Source: FEN-1279 sp964501535
GTDB taxonomy: Bacteria; Bacteroidota; Ignavibacteria; Tepidaquicellales; Tepidaquicellaceae
Length of the DNA: 64,000 bases
Assembly (NCBI GenBank): GCA_964501535.1
Contig: CAZCSV010000002.1
Coordinates: 124,001-188,000 of the forward strand
Direction: 5' to 3'
Positions 34,124 through 42,702 of the stretch are shown in pieces (within the stretch, counting starts at the first letter, position 1; each line of letters begins with the position of its first letter). The position numbers were made by a program, and so were the translations under genes. Below the pieces are notes generated by a model. The model searched no databases. It saw only the letters and a program-made list of their open reading frames with translations, and was not told the DNA's origin.

Positions 34124-34591
34124 GTGATAAGGAAATTAGAAAACGACGACAGGGAAAAGGTAGAAAAAATTCTGGTCGATACCAAGAATTTTAATGACGA
34201 AGAAATTAAAATTGCTATGGAGTTAATAGATATTTATTTAAATGTGAGAGACCAGAAAGACTACGAAATATTCGTTGATGTCGACGGCGATACGGTTAAC
34301 GGTTACGTTTGCATTGGACCAAGACCGTTGACGGTCGGAACATATGATTTATACTGGATTGCGGTAAATCCAAATGTTCAGGCGAAAGGAATCGGAAGCG
34401 GTTTGGTAAAATATATTGAGGGATATCTGAAAGGTATATCAGCAAGATTGATTTTACTGGAAACGAGCGGAAAACCAGGCTATGAGAAAGAAAGAAAATT
34501 TTACGAGAAAAATTTATATGCAAAATTTGTAGAAATAAAAGATTTTTATAATATTGGTGATTCGCTTGTTATTTACGGAAAATATATTTAA
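34124..34591 (+). CDS. GNAT family N-acetyltransferase
   Basis: A 155-residue GNAT enzyme. The acetyl-CoA binding motif is VNPNVQAKGIGSGLVKYIE, preceded by the strand YDLYWIAVNP. It starts at GTG 34124 (GTGATAAGG), the earliest reasonable start. In this operon it should transfer an acyl group, perhaps to the beta-amino group made by the aminomutase or to a product of the ligases. AblB-type beta-lysine acetyltransferases are longer (about 270 residues), so it is not a clear AblB. Confidence 0.82.
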   Translation: MIRKLENDDREKVEKILVDTKNFNDEEIKIAMELIDIYLNVRDQKDYEIFVDVDGDTVNGYVCIGPRPLTVGTYDLYWIAVNPNVQAKGIGSGLVKYIEGYLKGISARLILLETSGKPGYEKERKFYEKNLYAKFVEIKDFYNIGDSLVIYGKYI

Positions 34592-34680
34592 TAATAAAAA
34601 ACTTTTAAAGAATTAATTTTGTCTTTAAGAATAATAGATAAAGTATAAAAGTATTTACAAACTAACTGAAGGAAAACTTT

Positions 34681-35835
34681 ATGGAACTTTGGCAGGAGAT
34701 GATCAGACAGAGCATACATTCGGTTGACCAGCTTGTTGAGAAATTTAAGATTGACAGAAGCATTGCGGCGAAGCTTGATAAATTTTTTCAGGCGAGGATA
34801 AACCCGTATTATCTTTCACTGATTAGATATCCGGGTGACCCAATCTGGCTGCAATGTGTTCCCGACGAAAAAGAACTAGAAGATATAGATGGTCCCGAAG
34901 ACCCGCTTAATGAAGATGATATGAGTCCCGTGCCGAATATAACTCACAGATATCCGGACAGAGCATTATTTCTTGTTACATCGCAGTGCGGTTTATACTG
35001 CAGGTTCTGTACGAGGAAAAGGAAAGTCGGAAACTCGAATAAGATTTCTTTGAGAAATCTCGAATCCGCTTTTAAATACCTCGAGCAGCACACAGAAATA
35101 AACGATGTAATTCTTTCCGGCGGTGACCCGCTAATGCACACGGATGCAATGCTAGAAAAGATTCTGATGAGATTAAGAGAAATTAAGCACATTCAGGTAA
35201 TCCGACTTGGAACAAAGATGCCGTGCGTATTACCTCAGAGAATCACACCGAAACTGTGCAATATGTTAAAGAAATATCACCCGATTTATGTGAATACTCA
35301 CTTCAATCACCCGTGGGAAATAACCGAAGAGAGCACAAAGGCATGTAATATGCTTTCCGATGCAGGTATTCCGGTTGGGAATCAGACTGTGCTTATGCGA
35401 GGAGTAAACGATAATGCAGAAACCATGAGAGAGCTTATGAAAAAATTATTATCAATCAGGGTGAGACCTTATTATATATACCAGGCGGATTTGACGAAAG
35501 GAGCAAATCATTTCAGGACGCCGCTTGAAGTAGGTCTGGAGATTATGGATAAACTAAGAGGACACATTTCGGGTCTTGCGGTGCCGCAATTTGTAATAGA
35601 TGCGCCCGGAGGAGGAGGTAAGATTCCTTTGCTTCCGAATTATGTGATATCCCGAGACGATGAAAAAATTATATTGAGAAATTATAAATATAATGTATAT
35701 GAATATCCCGATGTAAAGGATGAATCAAAGATTACGGAAAAAGACGCATATTTAAGAAAGCAGAAGAAGAGAAGAAAAGTTATCGATGAAAAAGAATTAA
35801 TTGCGAAATTAAAGATACCGGTAACAAATAATTAG
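34681..35835 (+). CDS. KamA family radical SAM aminomutase (lysine 2,3-aminomutase-like)
   Basis: A 384-residue radical SAM/PLP enzyme. The cluster motif is CGLYCRFC (CxxxCxxC), with ILSGGDPLMHTD, IRLGTKMPCVLPQR and the PLP-lysine motif DAPGGGGKIPLLPNYV. The Asp in YQADLTKG and the Asp preceding APGGGGK correspond to residues that hold lysine in Clostridium lysine 2,3-aminomutase, which favours lysine over glutamate as substrate. It is somewhat shorter than that enzyme. It closes the ATP-grasp/GNAT operon and would supply a beta-amino acid such as beta-lysine. Confidence 0.88.
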   Translation: MELWQEMIRQSIHSVDQLVEKFKIDRSIAAKLDKFFQARINPYYLSLIRYPGDPIWLQCVPDEKELEDIDGPEDPLNEDDMSPVPNITHRYPDRALFLVTSQCGLYCRFCTRKRKVGNSNKISLRNLESAFKYLEQHTEINDVILSGGDPLMHTDAMLEKILMRLREIKHIQVIRLGTKMPCVLPQRITPKLCNMLKKYHPIYVNTHFNHPWEITEESTKACNMLSDAGIPVGNQTVLMRGVNDNAETMRELMKKLLSIRVRPYYIYQADLTKGANHFRTPLEVGLEIMDKLRGHISGLAVPQFVIDAPGGGGKIPLLPNYVISRDDEKIILRNYKYNVYEYPDVKDESKITEKDAYLRKQKKRRKVIDEKELIAKLKIPVTNN

Positions 35836-35904
35836 ATTTTTATATCGGGATAAAATTACGTGGGGTATTCTTCCCGATATAATGGAAATAAAAAAAACAA
35901 GAAG

Positions 35905-35938
35905 AAAAAACGTTTAGCATATATGCTAAACGTTTTTT
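35905..35938 (+). terminator. Terminator after the aminomutase operon
   Basis: A 16-bp inverted repeat, AAAAAACGTTTAGCAT with ATGCTAAACGTTTTTT, and a tiny loop, 70 bp after the KamA stop. A strong stem and U tract support it. The rest of the 302-bp gap (35940-36137) is AT-rich and shows no gene. Confidence 0.9.
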
Positions 35939-36137
35939 TATTAAACAATTAGTATCACTAGTTTAAATACTTTAATTGCAGAATATTTCTTTTTAATTTA
36001 ATTATTAGGACTTACCTATTTTTCTGACTTTCAATTTAAAATTGTACAGTTAAAATTCATTATTATGCAATATACGAATATGCAACCTTTTAGAGGTTAA
36101 ACCGTCTCAATAAGTAAAAAACGAAAGGAAATAAAAA

Positions 36138-36539
36138 ATGGATAAATTCATAGAAGCAATGATTCCGATTTTTGGAATAATATTCACATTTGGAATTCCG
36201 GGAGTCATAATTTTTTGGGTAATTTACGCAAAGCACCGCGAAAGAATGAGGTTAATAGAAAAAGGTCTCTCGCCTGACGAAGTGAAAAGTTATTTTGCGG
36301 GTGCGGAGAAAAAACCGAGGGGACCCTACGGTGCACTTAAGTGGGGAATACTTTTCATATTCTTGGGTGCGGGAATATTCGTTGCGAATGTACTTGAGCA
36401 AAAATTCGAATTGAGTGACGGGATTACTTTTGGTGTCGTACTGTTATTTATCGGTGCAGGTTTTTTGACATATTATATGACTGCCCGGGGAAAGATAGAG
36501 AGTTCCGAAAATGAATCGAAAATTTCAAATAAACAATAA
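36138..36539 (+). CDS. DUF6249-type small membrane protein
   Basis: A 133-residue protein with an N-terminal helix (residues 8-30) followed by the basic HRERMRLIEKGLSPDEVKSYF, then two helices (about 67-87 and 93-112). This layout, with a 'RErm.liEkGl' segment after helix 1, fits DUF6249 proteins that are often encoded beside ECF sigma factors. The gene begins a four-gene transcription unit and overlaps the reading start region of the next gene by a few bases. Role unknown. Confidence 0.75.
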   Translation: MDKFIEAMIPIFGIIFTFGIPGVIIFWVIYAKHRERMRLIEKGLSPDEVKSYFAGAEKKPRGPYGALKWGILFIFLGAGIFVANVLEQKFELSDGITFGVVLLFIGAGFLTYYMTARGKIESSENESKISNKQ

Positions 36540-36543
36540 AAAA

Positions 36544-37344
36544 ATGGATATTTTAAAATTAAAATATACGCATATAATTTTCATATTTGCTTTAATCTTG
36601 GCGGTATCGCTTTCCGGATGCAGTTTATTCCAGAAAAAATACGAAAAGACCGAAAAAAAGGAGGTTAAAGTAAACACAACGGGGAAGAAGAAAGTAGTCC
36701 TTAACAATACCAACGGTGACATAAGGGTAATAAAAAGTTCAGCCGACAGTGTACTGGAAATAAAGGCCGAGGCGACATTTCATCTCACAAAGAAGGAGTT
36801 AAAGGAAGAGAGTGAAAAGATAAAGTTAAGCGTAGATACGACAGGAGATGTTATCAACATTCATACGGATTACATAAAGGAGAAGAAATTCTTTAACATT
36901 AGATTCGATATCGGAAGCGAGGTAAACTACGAGTTAATGGTTCCCGAAGGTATTGAAGTCAGCATAGACAACACGAACGGGAGAACGGAAATTTCCGGTA
37001 TAAACAATACCGTGAAGGTAGACCTGACGAACGGTGATGTGAGATTGACCGATATAACAGGAAGTGTATCTGTCGATGTGACGAACGGAAAAGTAAGAGG
37101 CGACCTTGATTCTCTGAAGAGTCTTGATATTAAAACAATAAACGGGAGTGTCAGCCTTAATTTAAGCGAAAGATTCTCCGGAAGATTCGAACTTGAAACG
37201 GTAAACGGAAAGATTACGAAGAAGGATTTTAACTTTAAGGAAACAACGGAGGAGAAGAAGTCGTTCAGGGGCACGCTCGGGAGCGGGGATGCAGATATTA
37301 AAATCGAGACAACAAACGGAAAAATCACATTGAAGAGAAAATAA
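36544..37344 (+). CDS. DUF4097-like lipoprotein with TNG repeats
   Basis: A 266-residue lipoprotein with lipobox LSGC after a signal peptide beginning MDILKLKYTHIIF; ATG 36544 avoids the 29-bp overlap needed by ATG 36511. The mature protein is a right-handed beta-helix-like DUF4097 domain with TNG-type turns: NNTNGDIRV, NTNGRTEI, LTNGDVRL, VTNGKVRG, TINGSVSL, TVNGKITK and TTNGKITL, about one per 20 residues. Such proteins are thought to be adhesin-like or stress-related surface proteins. It is co-transcribed with the sigma factor. Confidence 0.85.
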   Translation: MDILKLKYTHIIFIFALILAVSLSGCSLFQKKYEKTEKKEVKVNTTGKKKVVLNNTNGDIRVIKSSADSVLEIKAEATFHLTKKELKEESEKIKLSVDTTGDVINIHTDYIKEKKFFNIRFDIGSEVNYELMVPEGIEVSIDNTNGRTEISGINNTVKVDLTNGDVRLTDITGSVSVDVTNGKVRGDLDSLKSLDIKTINGSVSLNLSERFSGRFELETVNGKITKKDFNFKETTEEKKSFRGTLGSGDADIKIETTNGKITLKRK

Positions 37345-37367
37345 GCAATGAAAAAAATAATGCGTGA

Positions 37368-38015
37368 ATGCAGGATATTGACAACGAAATAATAAGGAAG
37401 ATACAGAACGGTGATACGGAGGCTTTCAGAGAGCTTGTAGAAAGGTACAAGGACAGGGGATTTTCCCTTTCCCTGAAGATTCTCAAGAATCAGTATGAAG
37501 CGGAGGATTCCCTGCAGGATGCGTTTTTAAAATTATACAGGTCGCTGATAGAGAACAAGTACGAGGCGAAATCGAAATTCTCGACATACTTTTATTCGAT
37601 AGTATACAACACTGCGGTAGACCACTACAGAAAATTCACGACAAGGAGATTCAGCATTTCGTCGATAGATGTGACCGATGCAAATTACAGGGAAGGGGAC
37701 GAGCTGACGAAGTGCTTCGTCGAAACAGCGATAGACGACAGGCTTTACATCGAGGATTTGAATCTCAACACTGAAAAGAACGTATTGAGTGCGGAGATAC
37801 AGAAGATAGTAAACAAATACATATCAACGATACCGGAGCATTATTCCGTGATACTTACGATGTTTTACGTAAACGAGCTGAGCCACAATGAAATTTCGGA
37901 AATACTTTCCCTGCCGCTCGGGACAATCAAGAACAGGATATTCCGGGCAAAGGAGAAGCTTAAGGAGGTGCTATTGAGGAAGTACCCGACCGAAGAATTA
38001 ATAGAGTATATATAA
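37368..38015 (+). CDS. ECF-type RNA polymerase sigma factor
   Basis: A 215-residue sigma-70 family protein. Region 2 is seen in GDTEAFRELVERYKDRGFSL, YEAEDSLQDAFLKLYRSL and FSTYFYSIVYNTAVDHYRK, and region 4 in YSVILTMFYVNELSHNEISEI, then GTIKNRIFRAKEKL; these long stretches are split at natural breaks here. It directs transcription of a stress or surface regulon, very likely including its own operon. A membrane protein gene follows 29 bp later and is the candidate anti-sigma factor. The region is more GC-rich than its flanks. Confidence 0.9.
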   Translation: MQDIDNEIIRKIQNGDTEAFRELVERYKDRGFSLSLKILKNQYEAEDSLQDAFLKLYRSLIENKYEAKSKFSTYFYSIVYNTAVDHYRKFTTRRFSISSIDVTDANYREGDELTKCFVETAIDDRLYIEDLNLNTEKNVLSAEIQKIVNKYISTIPEHYSVILTMFYVNELSHNEISEILSLPLGTIKNRIFRAKEKLKEVLLRKYPTEELIEYI

Positions 38016-38044
38016 AGGCAACACTTTCAAGAAGGAAAAACAAA

Positions 38045-38464
38045 ATGACGGAAGAAATAAACAAATACATAGATTCAAAAATTTCGAATTCGCTGCTTAC
38101 CGCGGCGCCGGAGAAATTCACCGACAAGCTGATGAGGGAAATCGAGTTAGCCAAGGAGTTCGAGAGGCAGGACAGGAAGGTGGGCATATCGGTAAGATTT
38201 ATAATATCGGGATTCATAGTTCTAATCCTTTCTCTCGGGTTTCTGGTTTCATATTACGTAACGCTGAAGTCGGAGAGCGAGGGCAGTGCAATCGGGAGCG
38301 AATACAGCAGTATAGGAAACTTCATAAACAATTTTTTCACAAACATATTTTCATTTCTCGGAATAAACTTCACAAAGGAATTTTTCCTTTACGCGGTTGT
38401 AATCATGATTCTGTTCGGAATAATTTCGATAGCGGACAGGAAGATATTCAAGAGAGGATATTAG
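38045..38464 (+). CDS. Putative membrane anti-sigma factor
   Basis: A 139-residue protein: a soluble N-terminus (about 1-57, with PEKFTDKLMREIELAKEFE), one helix (about 58-80), a short outside loop and another helix (about 112-130). Position directly after an ECF gene and the cytoplasmic N-terminal plus membrane layout suggest an anti-sigma factor, but no zinc-binding HxxxCxxC motif is present, so it is not the classic ZAS type. It ends before a clear terminator. Confidence 0.65.
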   Translation: MTEEINKYIDSKISNSLLTAAPEKFTDKLMREIELAKEFERQDRKVGISVRFIISGFIVLILSLGFLVSYYVTLKSESEGSAIGSEYSSIGNFINNFFTNIFSFLGINFTKEFFLYAVVIMILFGIISIADRKIFKRGY

Positions 38465-38522
38465 GGATTACAAAACAGGTCGGAATTAAAATTTATACCT
38501 ATCGGGAACAGCGGGCATACCG

Positions 38523-38547
38523 TCCGGAAACGCTTTCCGGATTTTTT
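38523..38547 (+). terminator. Intrinsic terminator of the sigma-factor operon
   Basis: Stem TCCGGAAA/TTTCCGGA with loop CGC, followed by six T (38542-38547). Confidence 0.9.
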
Positions 38548-38890
38548 ACAATTAAATTATTGTTTTTACAGCCCTGAAAAATTCAGCAACGTTGTTGTGT
38601 TGCAGTTTTGTTTCCCGCTCTAATAAATATTTAATATACAGTAGCTTAAGCGGCGGTAAAACTTTACACGGTGTTGTTTTGGGCGGAAACGCTGTTGCCG
38701 GGCGGGAATAAGTAACGGGGCAAGCGGTTTTGTTGCCGAGACCGGTTCACACTTTTATACCAAAGAACAACACCATATTAATATATGGTATACAATATTA
38801 AAAAGCAAGGGGAAAAGTTTGTAATAAATGAATTAATAATTTCTTATTTTATTTGGTAAAATATGGTTAATTTAAAAAAATATATAAAAG
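38548..38890. other. Intergenic region before the HNH island
   Basis: About 340 bp. Bases 38640-38745 are unusually G/C-rich with repeated GGCGG/TTGCCG words and several gtt-rich hairpin fragments but no frame. Bases 38753-38794 are a diverged direct repeat shared with 40663-40704. The rest is AT-rich leader of the HNH gene. Confidence 0.6.
38753..38794. repeat. Left direct repeat flanking the HNH island
   Basis: 32 of 42 bases match 40663-40704 in the same orientation. Shared words are TTTTATA, CAAAGAA, ATATTA and GGTATA. Similarity continues weakly for about 30 bases further right (TTAAA...AAGG...GTAATAA). The two copies enclose both nuclease genes. Confidence 0.6.
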
Positions 38891-39655
38891 ATGAAAAATA
38901 CTAATTGGACACGTGAACAAACAATTGTAGCATTAAATCTTTATTGTAAAATTCCTTTTAATAGAGTAAGTTCAAACCATCCTGATATTGTTAGAATTGC
39001 TAAGATTATAGGAAGAACTCCAAATTCGGTAAAAATGAAAATTGGAAATTTTGGAAGCTTTGATCCAGAATTAAAAAAAAGAGGTATTGTCGGATTAAGT
39101 AATGTTAGTAAACTTGATGAAATAATTTGGAATGAATTTAATAGTGATTGGGAGAACCTCGCTTATGAAAGTGAAATATTAATTTCTAAATTTACTAAAC
39201 AACCTATAGAGAAAACAGCGGAGATAAACATTGATGATATCCCAATTGGAAAAGAAAGGGAAACAATAATAAAATCAAGAGTTAATCAAAGCTTTTTTCG
39301 TTCAACTATACTTTCTTCATATAATTCGAGGTGTTGCATTACTGGATTGTCTATTCCTGAGTTGTTAGTTGCAAGTCACATAATTCCATGGTCTATTGAT
39401 AAACAGAACAGATTAAATCCTCGTAATGGTTTATGTTTAAATTCAATGCACGATAGAGCATTTGATAGTGGATTAATAACAATTACTTCTAATTATAAAG
39501 TGAAATTATCTAAATATTTGAATAATTTTAAAAAAGAAATTTTGGTTGCAGAATTATTTTTGAAATATGATAATAAATCAATTTTATTGCCGGATAAGTT
39601 TATTCCTTCAATTGAATTCATAAAATATCATAATAAAAATATTTTTAAAAACTAA
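38891..39655 (+). CDS. HNH endonuclease (HNH_2 type)
   Basis: A 254-residue nuclease. Residues 1-110 form an N-terminal domain with WTREQTIVALNLYCKIPFNR and IGRTPNSVKMKIGNFGSFDP, a module common before HNH_2 domains in restriction-type proteins. Residues about 140-205 are the HNH core: CCITG, ASHIIPW (first His), NPRNGLCLNSMHDRAFD (Asn and second His). Likely DNA cleavage, perhaps in defence. The gene is very AT-rich and differs in codon style from the GC-richer sigma-factor operon before it, which suggests acquisition. Confidence 0.85.
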   Translation: MKNTNWTREQTIVALNLYCKIPFNRVSSNHPDIVRIAKIIGRTPNSVKMKIGNFGSFDPELKKRGIVGLSNVSKLDEIIWNEFNSDWENLAYESEILISKFTKQPIEKTAEINIDDIPIGKERETIIKSRVNQSFFRSTILSSYNSRCCITGLSIPELLVASHIIPWSIDKQNRLNPRNGLCLNSMHDRAFDSGLITITSNYKVKLSKYLNNFKKEILVAELFLKYDNKSILLPDKFIPSIEFIKYHNKNIFKN

Positions 39656-39927
39656 AAATTGTATTAGATTAATCAAATTAAAGTAAATTAAATAAAAGAA
39701 ATTAGAATAATAGCTCCATTTTTATCAAAGGATTTTAGTAATTTTGATAGACAAAAAGTTGTTCAACCGTATAAAATGTATGATTCCTATACATTTTATT
39801 TGAGGATTTAATTGGAAATTATTATTTTTTTAAGAGATTATAAATAGCCTAAGAAATTTTTTACATTAGGGCGTGCTTTTTAATTATATTTGAAAGTAGG
39901 CGTAAATATAATACTCTTTATACAACT

Positions 39928-40530
39928 ATGAAAAACACAAAATTATTTACAAGATCAGATAAAATATTTGATTCCTTATTTCCTGATTTTATAAAAGTGA
40001 AATACCAATATCCATCACAATATATATCAAGTTTTTGGAATGCTTATCAGAAAAAGTACGATGGAAATAATTATTTAGAAGGAAAGATTTTCGAGTATAT
40101 TTTATCTACATTATGTATTCGTGAAAAATTATTACCACTTTATTTAAACGCAAAAGTTGCTTTTGTTCCTAACGTTATTTACGATTTGATGTTTTATACT
40201 TTTGAAAGGGGTCCAATCTGTTTTAGTGCAAAAACAAGTTTAAGAGAGAGATACAAACAAGCAGATTTGGAATCTATTGCATTAAAATACGTTCATAGAA
40301 AAGCATTAAGTTATTTAATAACACTTGATGAAAAAGAGGCAAAAGGTGTTAAGGAAAAAATAAAAACCGGTGACGTTATTGGACTCGATAAAGTTGTTGT
40401 TGCAACAAGCAAGGATTTTGATGATTTAATTAAAGAATTGAAAAGTTATAAATTTTCCGAACCTCCTACAGTTAAAGTTATTCAAAGTAATCAAATTATT
40501 ACTCTTGAAAAAGTGGCGAATTTAAAATAG
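39928..40530 (+). CDS. Hypothetical protein, possible PD-(D/E)XK restriction nuclease
   Basis: A 200-residue soluble protein I cannot assign to a known family by eye. It shows YLEGKIFEYIL (Glu51/Glu56), PNVIYDLMFYT (Asp86) and ICFSAKTSLRERYKQADLE (Ser100-x-Lys102), an order and spacing that resembles a type II restriction-enzyme core with Ser in place of the second acid. The rest holds alternating strands and helices (DVIGLDKVVVAT). It follows the HNH gene in the same AT-rich island with a 272-bp AT-rich gap that holds no gene. No methyltransferase is nearby. Confidence 0.5.
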   Translation: MKNTKLFTRSDKIFDSLFPDFIKVKYQYPSQYISSFWNAYQKKYDGNNYLEGKIFEYILSTLCIREKLLPLYLNAKVAFVPNVIYDLMFYTFERGPICFSAKTSLRERYKQADLESIALKYVHRKALSYLITLDEKEAKGVKEKIKTGDVIGLDKVVVATSKDFDDLIKELKSYKFSEPPTVKVIQSNQIITLEKVANLK

Positions 40531-40555
40531 GATTTCAATATTTTTTTTTCACCCG

Positions 40556-40638
40556 AAATGTCCTATCAATATTTTGAATGCACCTTCGATGAGGATAAGG
40601 GTTGCGAGGACGCCGCCTATAGCTCCTCCGAGGTGAGC
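40556..40638 (-). pseudogene. Duplicated 3' fragment of the rhomboid gene
   Basis: An 83-bp segment is identical, except for one base (CACC versus CGCC), to 42080-42162, the 3' end of the rhomboid gene. Read on the minus strand it encodes the last residues of that protein (IGGVLATLILIEGAFKI). No upstream part of the gene is present, so it is a fragment created by local duplication or rearrangement. Confidence 0.9.
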
Positions 40639-40662
40639 TTAGTGACTAATATTCGTTTATGT

Positions 40663-40704
40663 TTTTATATCAAAGAATAAAACAATATTATCGCAAGGTA
40701 TATA
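40663..40704. repeat. Right direct repeat flanking the HNH island
   Basis: Direct repeat partner of 38753-38794 (32/42 matches). It lies between the rhomboid fragment and the EEP-family gene. Confidence 0.6.
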
Positions 40705-40761
40705 AATCAAGAAATTAAGGTAGAAAGCAGTAATAAGTCAAAACAGGGAATCGATGAACAT

Positions 40762-41799
40762 TTACAAATTTACATCAACTGAAACGGGTCTATGGTCGGA
40801 AGAATATTTATACTGCGACCAGATATACTGACCCGAAGGCATTTTATGGTGTATAGCGGGATTGGTTATCCAGCCGCCGGTATTTTTCGAATACAGGATA
40901 TGGTCAATCCACTCGTTTTGATAGACATTATTAAAAATCGGGTCTTTGAACGATGTAGTATTTATTTTATCGCCGCTGAAGTTCAGGTTCTTCTGGTCAT
41001 TAACGCTAAGTGTAGCGAATAGGGCATTACCGAGCGTAAGTTCGGGGAACCAGATATTGCCCATCAGGCGTTCGATACCGCTGCCGAAGAATTTCTTTTC
41101 TGATGCATCCATACCGGGACCGTCGTTGACATCGCCACAGACAATCAGCGGAATATTTTTTGTTTCATTTGCTGTGAGGTAATTATCGAGAAATTCGTGT
41201 CTGACTCTTGCGGCCTGAGCGAGAATTTTTTTACGGTTGGCATCGGCAATTGCCCACCATTTACTCCACTCGTATGCGTCGAAGATTCCCTTGCTTTTGA
41301 GGTGCAGGCAGAGCACCCGGAAGGTATTTCCGGCGGCAGTTTTGATTTCTGCATAGAGCGGCAATCTTTCGAACTTATATTTTTCGATAATGCCGGTGCC
41401 TTCTTCGCTTTTTATTTCAAAGGGAGCAAAGACAGGGTCATTTGTAAGGTCGAAATGCTTAACCGGGATTGCATTATCGAATTTTCCCGTATCAATTCTT
41501 ACGGCACAGCCGATACATTGAGTTGCGCCAGATGTAGGCTGGAGGACAGTTTTCCAGGTGCCGTCAACATCGGAGTCAAAGAACAGCTGAAGTTCCGACT
41601 GTTTATTCGGACCCTCGACGATAGTAATAACATCGGGTTTGAGGTCATTAATCACACCGCTGAGGTGTTCTCTTCTGGTTTTAACGGTTGTATCGGTCGA
41701 GTGCTGGGGTTTATCATTATTTGGGCGATAGTTACCATTTTGGTCGAAAAGGTCGTTCATCCACTCCATATTCCAGGAAATGAATTTTAGTGTTTCCAT
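40762..41799 (-). CDS. Endonuclease/exonuclease/phosphatase family protein
   Basis: A 345-residue EEP-superfamily phosphodiesterase. The metal and catalytic motifs are FISWNMEWM (Asn), DVITIVEGP (Glu), VLCLHLKSKG, PLIVCGDVND (Asp and Asn) and WIDHILYS...SSDHRPVSVDV (Asp-His). No signal peptide is evident, so it should act in the cytoplasm on nucleic acids or phospholipid-like esters. Substrate cannot be told. It is separate from the island genes in composition and opposite in strand. Confidence 0.85.
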   Translation of the reverse strand: METLKFISWNMEWMNDLFDQNGNYRPNNDKPQHSTDTTVKTRREHLSGVINDLKPDVITIVEGPNKQSELQLFFDSDVDGTWKTVLQPTSGATQCIGCAVRIDTGKFDNAIPVKHFDLTNDPVFAPFEIKSEEGTGIIEKYKFERLPLYAEIKTAAGNTFRVLCLHLKSKGIFDAYEWSKWWAIADANRKKILAQAARVRHEFLDNYLTANETKNIPLIVCGDVNDGPGMDASEKKFFGSGIERLMGNIWFPELTLGNALFATLSVNDQKNLNFSGDKINTTSFKDPIFNNVYQNEWIDHILYSKNTGGWITNPAIHHKMPSGQYIWSQYKYSSDHRPVSVDVNL

Positions 41800-42072
41800 G
41801 TTTTTTTAAATTTAAGTTAATAAAAATGATTAATTATACAGCAATCAAGGTATATGTTAAATTTATCAAGAGATAAAAATCCGGAATGAATACGAGTTAG
41901 TTAATCTCCTGAATTAATTCTTTCACCGATAATAGAAATCGGGTTAATATAATAAAAAAAATATTAACATAAGCAACAAAAATAAGCACTCAAATAATGA
42001 TATTAGGCGAAAAATGACAGTAAGATTTCCTTGTATGAAATCAGAGTTTAAATTTGCGGTTTTGAATATTTA

Positions 42073-42702
42073 TCAGGAAAAATGTCCTATCAATATTTTG
42101 AATGCGCCTTCGATGAGGATAAGGGTTGCGAGGACGCCGCCTATAGCTCCTCCGAGGTGAGCCTCATGTCCGATGTTTCCCATTTTAGTTTTCATTCCAT
42201 AGACTGAAACACCGACATAGAGCAGTGCGAAAACGAATGCAGGCATCGGAACGAAGAAAAATCCGATTGTGCTAGTGGGAAAGAATATAATATAAGAGAA
42301 TATGATTCCCGACACGGCTCCTGAAGCACCCACAGCCAAATAACCGGGATTTTTATAATGGAATACGACGGTAAGGACAGAGCCGGAGAGCAAGCTGACG
42401 AAATAAATCAGTGCAAAATAGATGCTGCCGCTTGCGAATCCGAAGCTTTTGACAAAGATTGTTTCGAGCACTCTTCCGAAGGAGAAGAGCGTAAACAAAT
42501 TGAAAAATAGGTGCATAATATCCACATGAAGGAAAGCGGAAGTAAGCATCTGGTAATATCTTTTTTTATAGACGATTTGAAAGGGCCATTCGGCAAACCG
42601 CCGGAAGTAGACAGGGTCAGAGTATCTAATCCAGAGATATATTGCCGCATTTGCGAACAGCAGTGTAATAGTGACGGGAGTATTCAGCAAGTCATTCATC
42701 AT
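42073..42702 (-). CDS. Rhomboid family intramembrane serine protease
   Basis: A 209-residue membrane protein with about six helices. The catalytic dyad is visible: Ser in VGASGAVSGIIFSY and His in GHEAHLGGAIGGV. HVDIMHLFFNLFTLFSFG is the usual histidine-asparagine helix. Substrates are membrane proteins with helix-breaking segments. Its start overlaps the pyrD stop by 4 bp, so translation is coupled. Its 3' end is duplicated at 40556-40638. Confidence 0.9.
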   Translation of the reverse strand: MMNDLLNTPVTITLLFANAAIYLWIRYSDPVYFRRFAEWPFQIVYKKRYYQMLTSAFLHVDIMHLFFNLFTLFSFGRVLETIFVKSFGFASGSIYFALIYFVSLLSGSVLTVVFHYKNPGYLAVGASGAVSGIIFSYIIFFPTSTIGFFFVPMPAFVFALLYVGVSVYGMKTKMGNIGHEAHLGGAIGGVLATLILIEGAFKILIGHFS

